A DNA stretch of 43,997 bases from Oscillospiraceae bacterium (GTDB lineage: Bacteria > Bacillota > Clostridia > Oscillospirales > Ruminococcaceae): NCBI GenBank assembly GCA_017518255.1, contig JAFWVK010000037.1:1-43997 (forward strand). The letters run 5' to 3'. Positions 42,178 to 43,997 of this stretch are shown here, in pieces. Numbering within the stretch: the first letter of the stretch is position 1; each line of letters starts with the position of its first letter. The position numbers and the translations under genes were made by a program. The notes under the pieces were generated by a model. The model worked only from the letters and a program-made list of their open reading frames with translations, was not told where the DNA came from and searched no databases.

Positions 42178-42483
42178 TATTCATAAATGCGTATCACTCT
42201 AAGGGCAGAGATGATATACAAAGACAGAAAACGTGCTTTTTCCGGAACGGAGAGAGCACGTTTTCTGTTATAATCCGCTGTATGAAAAAACAAAGGACAG
42301 TGTCATATTATTTTTCATATTGACATCACCGGCTGTACGTATTCTTCTGCAAGATTCCTCATTTCTTTTACGTTGATTCCAAATTCCTCTCATCATGCTT
42401 TCAAACAATTCCGTATAATAATACTTGTAAACAACAAACACAGCCGACAGTGAAAACGGCACAAACAGAAAGGACAGTTTCTT
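42178..42483. other. Intergenic region between efflux operon and htrA
   Basis: No gene is seen in these 306 bases. It holds the terminator at 42224-42268 and, further on, a TATAAT near 42415 without a convincing -35, which may be part of the htrA promoter. Confidence 0.5.
42224..42268. terminator. Terminator after the efflux operon
   Basis: A perfect 14-base inverted repeat (ACAGAAAACGTGCT at 42224-42237, AGCACGTTTTCTGT at 42255-42268) with a 17-base loop. T-richness is inside the arms rather than after the stem, so it could instead act as a processing or stability hairpin. Confidence 0.6.
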
Positions 42484-43764
42484 ATGATGAATCAGAACAA
42501 CAGAAATCACAAAGGTCATTCTTTGAAGAAGGGATCCGCTGCACTGGCGGCAATGCTGCTCGTATCCGGTACCTCCATCGGGGTTTATAAACTGGTTGAG
42601 GAGCTCGGAACAACAGTTCCGGAATATCACTTATCCAAAGATATTACCGAAGAAGAAAATGCTGCTGCACAGGATAAGAGCACGGCAAAGAACACTCCTG
42701 CCGTTCAGGCAACCAATATGAGCTGGGTGGAGCTTGCCTCTCCTGCCGATGCACTCACCGTTCCGGAAATTGTCGAAAAAGCAATGCCCTCCGCAGTCGG
42801 CATCAGCTCGACATTCACATACACCGCTCAGACTTCCGGTTACACCGGATTCGGATTCGGCGGGATGTACGGCAATACACAGCCGGTATCGCAGGAAGCA
42901 ACTGCCACGGGCAGCGGCATCGTCATGAGTACCGACGGCTACATCATTACAAATGCCCATGTAATCTACGATACCGAAAGCGAATACAAAATGGGCAAGG
43001 CGACCTCCGTCAGCGTCGTCATGGGTGAAAACCACGATGAGGAATATGAGGCCGAGATCGTCGGCTATGACATTCAGACAGACCTCGCCGTGCTCAAAAT
43101 CAATGCTGAGAATCTGACGCCCGCCGAATTCGGAAACAGCGATGATCTGAAGGTCGGAGAACTTGTTGTAGCGATCGGTAATCCGCTCGGATTTGAGCTG
43201 TACGGTACAACGACCTGCGGCATCGTCTCCGCAAAGAACCGCGAGGTCGAGCTGGAGGATAAAACCATGACGCTGATTCAGACCGATGCTGCAATCAATT
43301 CCGGTAACTCCGGCGGAATGCTGCTCAATTCCTACGGTCAGGTCATCGGCATCAATTCCCTGAAAATGGGTTCCTCCTACGGTGAGGCAAGCGTGGAAGG
43401 TCTCGGATTTGCCATTCCGATCAACGATGCCGCTGAGATCATCAATTCGCTGATCCGTGACGGCTATGTGACCGGCAGACCGCAGCTCGGCATTACGGGT
43501 ACAACGATTACGGAGGATATGGCTGCACTTTATCATATCCCGCAGGGGGTATACGTTTACAGCGTATCTGAGAGCAGCGCATCAGGCCTGCAGCAGGGCG
43601 ACATCATTACTGCAATCGACAGCACAGAAATCACCACAATGGAAGAACTGAACGAGCAGAAGAATCTGCATAAAGCCGGTGAAACCGTTACACTGCGCAT
43701 TATCCGGAACGGTGAGAGCACGGAGGTACAGGTTACCTTGCAGGAAAGCCGACCGGAAGCGTGA
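42484..43764 (+). CDS. htrA: HtrA/DegP-family serine protease
   Basis: The product is 426 residues (ATG 42484 or the next codon 42487; AAAGGA upstream). A membrane helix (about 19-38) tethers it outside the cell, followed by a linker to about residue 80. The trypsin-like domain has His159 (NAHVI), Asp200 (TDLAVLKI) and Ser276 (NSGNSGGML), so it is complete. A single PDZ domain (about 330-426, GVYVYSVSESSASGLQQGDIITAID) closes the chain. Such proteases degrade or refold misfolded exported proteins. A Gly/Phe/Tyr-rich loop (YTGFGFGGMYG) precedes the catalytic domain. Single-gene unit. Confidence 0.94.
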   Translation: MMNQNNRNHKGHSLKKGSAALAAMLLVSGTSIGVYKLVEELGTTVPEYHLSKDITEEENAAAQDKSTAKNTPAVQATNMSWVELASPADALTVPEIVEKAMPSAVGISSTFTYTAQTSGYTGFGFGGMYGNTQPVSQEATATGSGIVMSTDGYIITNAHVIYDTESEYKMGKATSVSVVMGENHDEEYEAEIVGYDIQTDLAVLKINAENLTPAEFGNSDDLKVGELVVAIGNPLGFELYGTTTCGIVSAKNREVELEDKTMTLIQTDAAINSGNSGGMLLNSYGQVIGINSLKMGSSYGEASVEGLGFAIPINDAAEIINSLIRDGYVTGRPQLGITGTTITEDMAALYHIPQGVYVYSVSESSASGLQQGDIITAIDSTEITTMEELNEQKNLHKAGETVTLRIIRNGESTEVQVTLQESRPEA

Positions 43765-43831
43765 GATTCAAATCCTGAAATACATCTGAGTTCCCTTTCG
43801 TTTATTGTATCATGTCATATTATACAAAGAA

Positions 43832-43861
43832 TGAGACCTCCCCTGAATCGGGGAGGTCTCA
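43832..43861 (+). terminator. Terminator-like hairpin after htrA
   Basis: TGAGACCTCCCC (43832-43843) pairs perfectly with GGGGAGGTCTCA (43850-43861) over a 6-base loop. Instead of a T run it is followed at once by GCTTGTAGATAAAGT, the conserved start of the dispersed element also found after the feo operon. Confidence 0.65.
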
Positions 43862-43976
43862 GCTTGTAGATAAAGTCACTTATTCTGCAATTTGTTCCTG
43901 TCAGGAGCAGTACAAAAGATTGATAATGGGGGAAGGAAAACTCTTGTTTTCCTTCCCCCAAGCCCCCATCTTTAGC
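43862..43976 (+). repeat. Dispersed terminator-linked element, copy 2
   Basis: It begins with GCTTGTAGATAAAGT (43862-43876), identical to 9713-9727. After a variable spacer it has ATAATGGGGG and a hairpin GGGGGAAGGAAAAC...TTTTCCTTCCCCC ending in AAGCCCCC. The order matches copy 1 while the inner stem differs but still pairs. Nothing coding is seen from here to the window end. Confidence 0.55.
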
Positions 43977-43997
43977 GCTTTTTTCACGCAATAGGGA

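Noticed and set aside
1..43997. CRISPR array, tRNA, rRNA or transposase
   Set aside because: No regularly spaced repeats, no tRNA-like cloverleaf and no transposase or DDE-type protein were recognised in the window.

Overview
The window looks like about 44 kb of chromosome from an endospore-lineage, anaerobic Firmicute, most probably a Ruminococcus-like member of the Oscillospiraceae. The evidence is a sporulation core (spoVS, spoIIGA, sigE), a type I dockerin on a very large secreted protease (typical of cellulosome or amylosome formers), a FeoA-FeoB fusion for ferrous iron, a Trp T-box leader, and promoters with strict 17-bp spacing. Base composition is fairly even apart from the first ~700 bases, which look like the edge of a mobile or foreign segment. 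No tRNA, rRNA, CRISPR array or transposase was recognised.

Layout, left to right. 1-737: a partial minus-strand gene of unknown function and an AT-richer gene-free stretch. 738-4947: a duplicated promoter repeat, then a four-PepSY membrane protein, a terminator, and an operon of Xer-type recombinase, small anchored protein and YmdB phosphodiesterase. 4952-6927: spoVS on the plus strand, convergent with spoIIGA-sigE. 7016-9674: feoAB plus a Cys-rich FeoB-associated protein, behind a promoter with an iron-box-like palindrome. 9675-9956: repeat-rich non-coding DNA. 9957-14448: a second copy of the promoter repeat driving a MoxR / DUF58 / transglutaminase operon. 14652-17126: PdaA-like deacetylase, a membrane protein, a small ORF and Rpe. 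17145-20154: a MecA-like adaptor divergent from an orphan RnfD/NqrB-like protein and a DUF4015-like secreted protein. 20356-26592: the 2078-residue dockerin-bearing subtilase. 26659-28181: ECF sigma factor and its DUF4179-like anti-sigma partner. 28330-30076: TrpB2 with its T-box. 30097-34371: an rnz / GNAT / cca / BspA-LRR lipoprotein operon. 34528-35685: an MFS transporter. 35802-42177: a two-component system divergent from an efflux operon whose adaptor (MacA-like) and permease (MacB-like) are one polypeptide. 42484-43764: an HtrA protease, followed by a repeat element.

How the parts work together. The minus-strand two-component system (37702-35802) faces the MacAB-fusion / lipoprotein / ATPase operon across a shared intergenic region with direct repeats, so it probably senses a drug or envelope stress and switches the pump on. 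The MoxR-DUF58-transglutaminase trio is a known envelope-associated assembly module. YmdB, SpoVS, SpoIIGA and SigE place part of the window in developmental control. The most unusual items are the MacA-MacB fusion, the multi-domain dockerin subtilase, the promoter-carrying repeats, the terminator-linked repeat at 9.7 and 43.9 kb, and the orphan RnfD-like protein.
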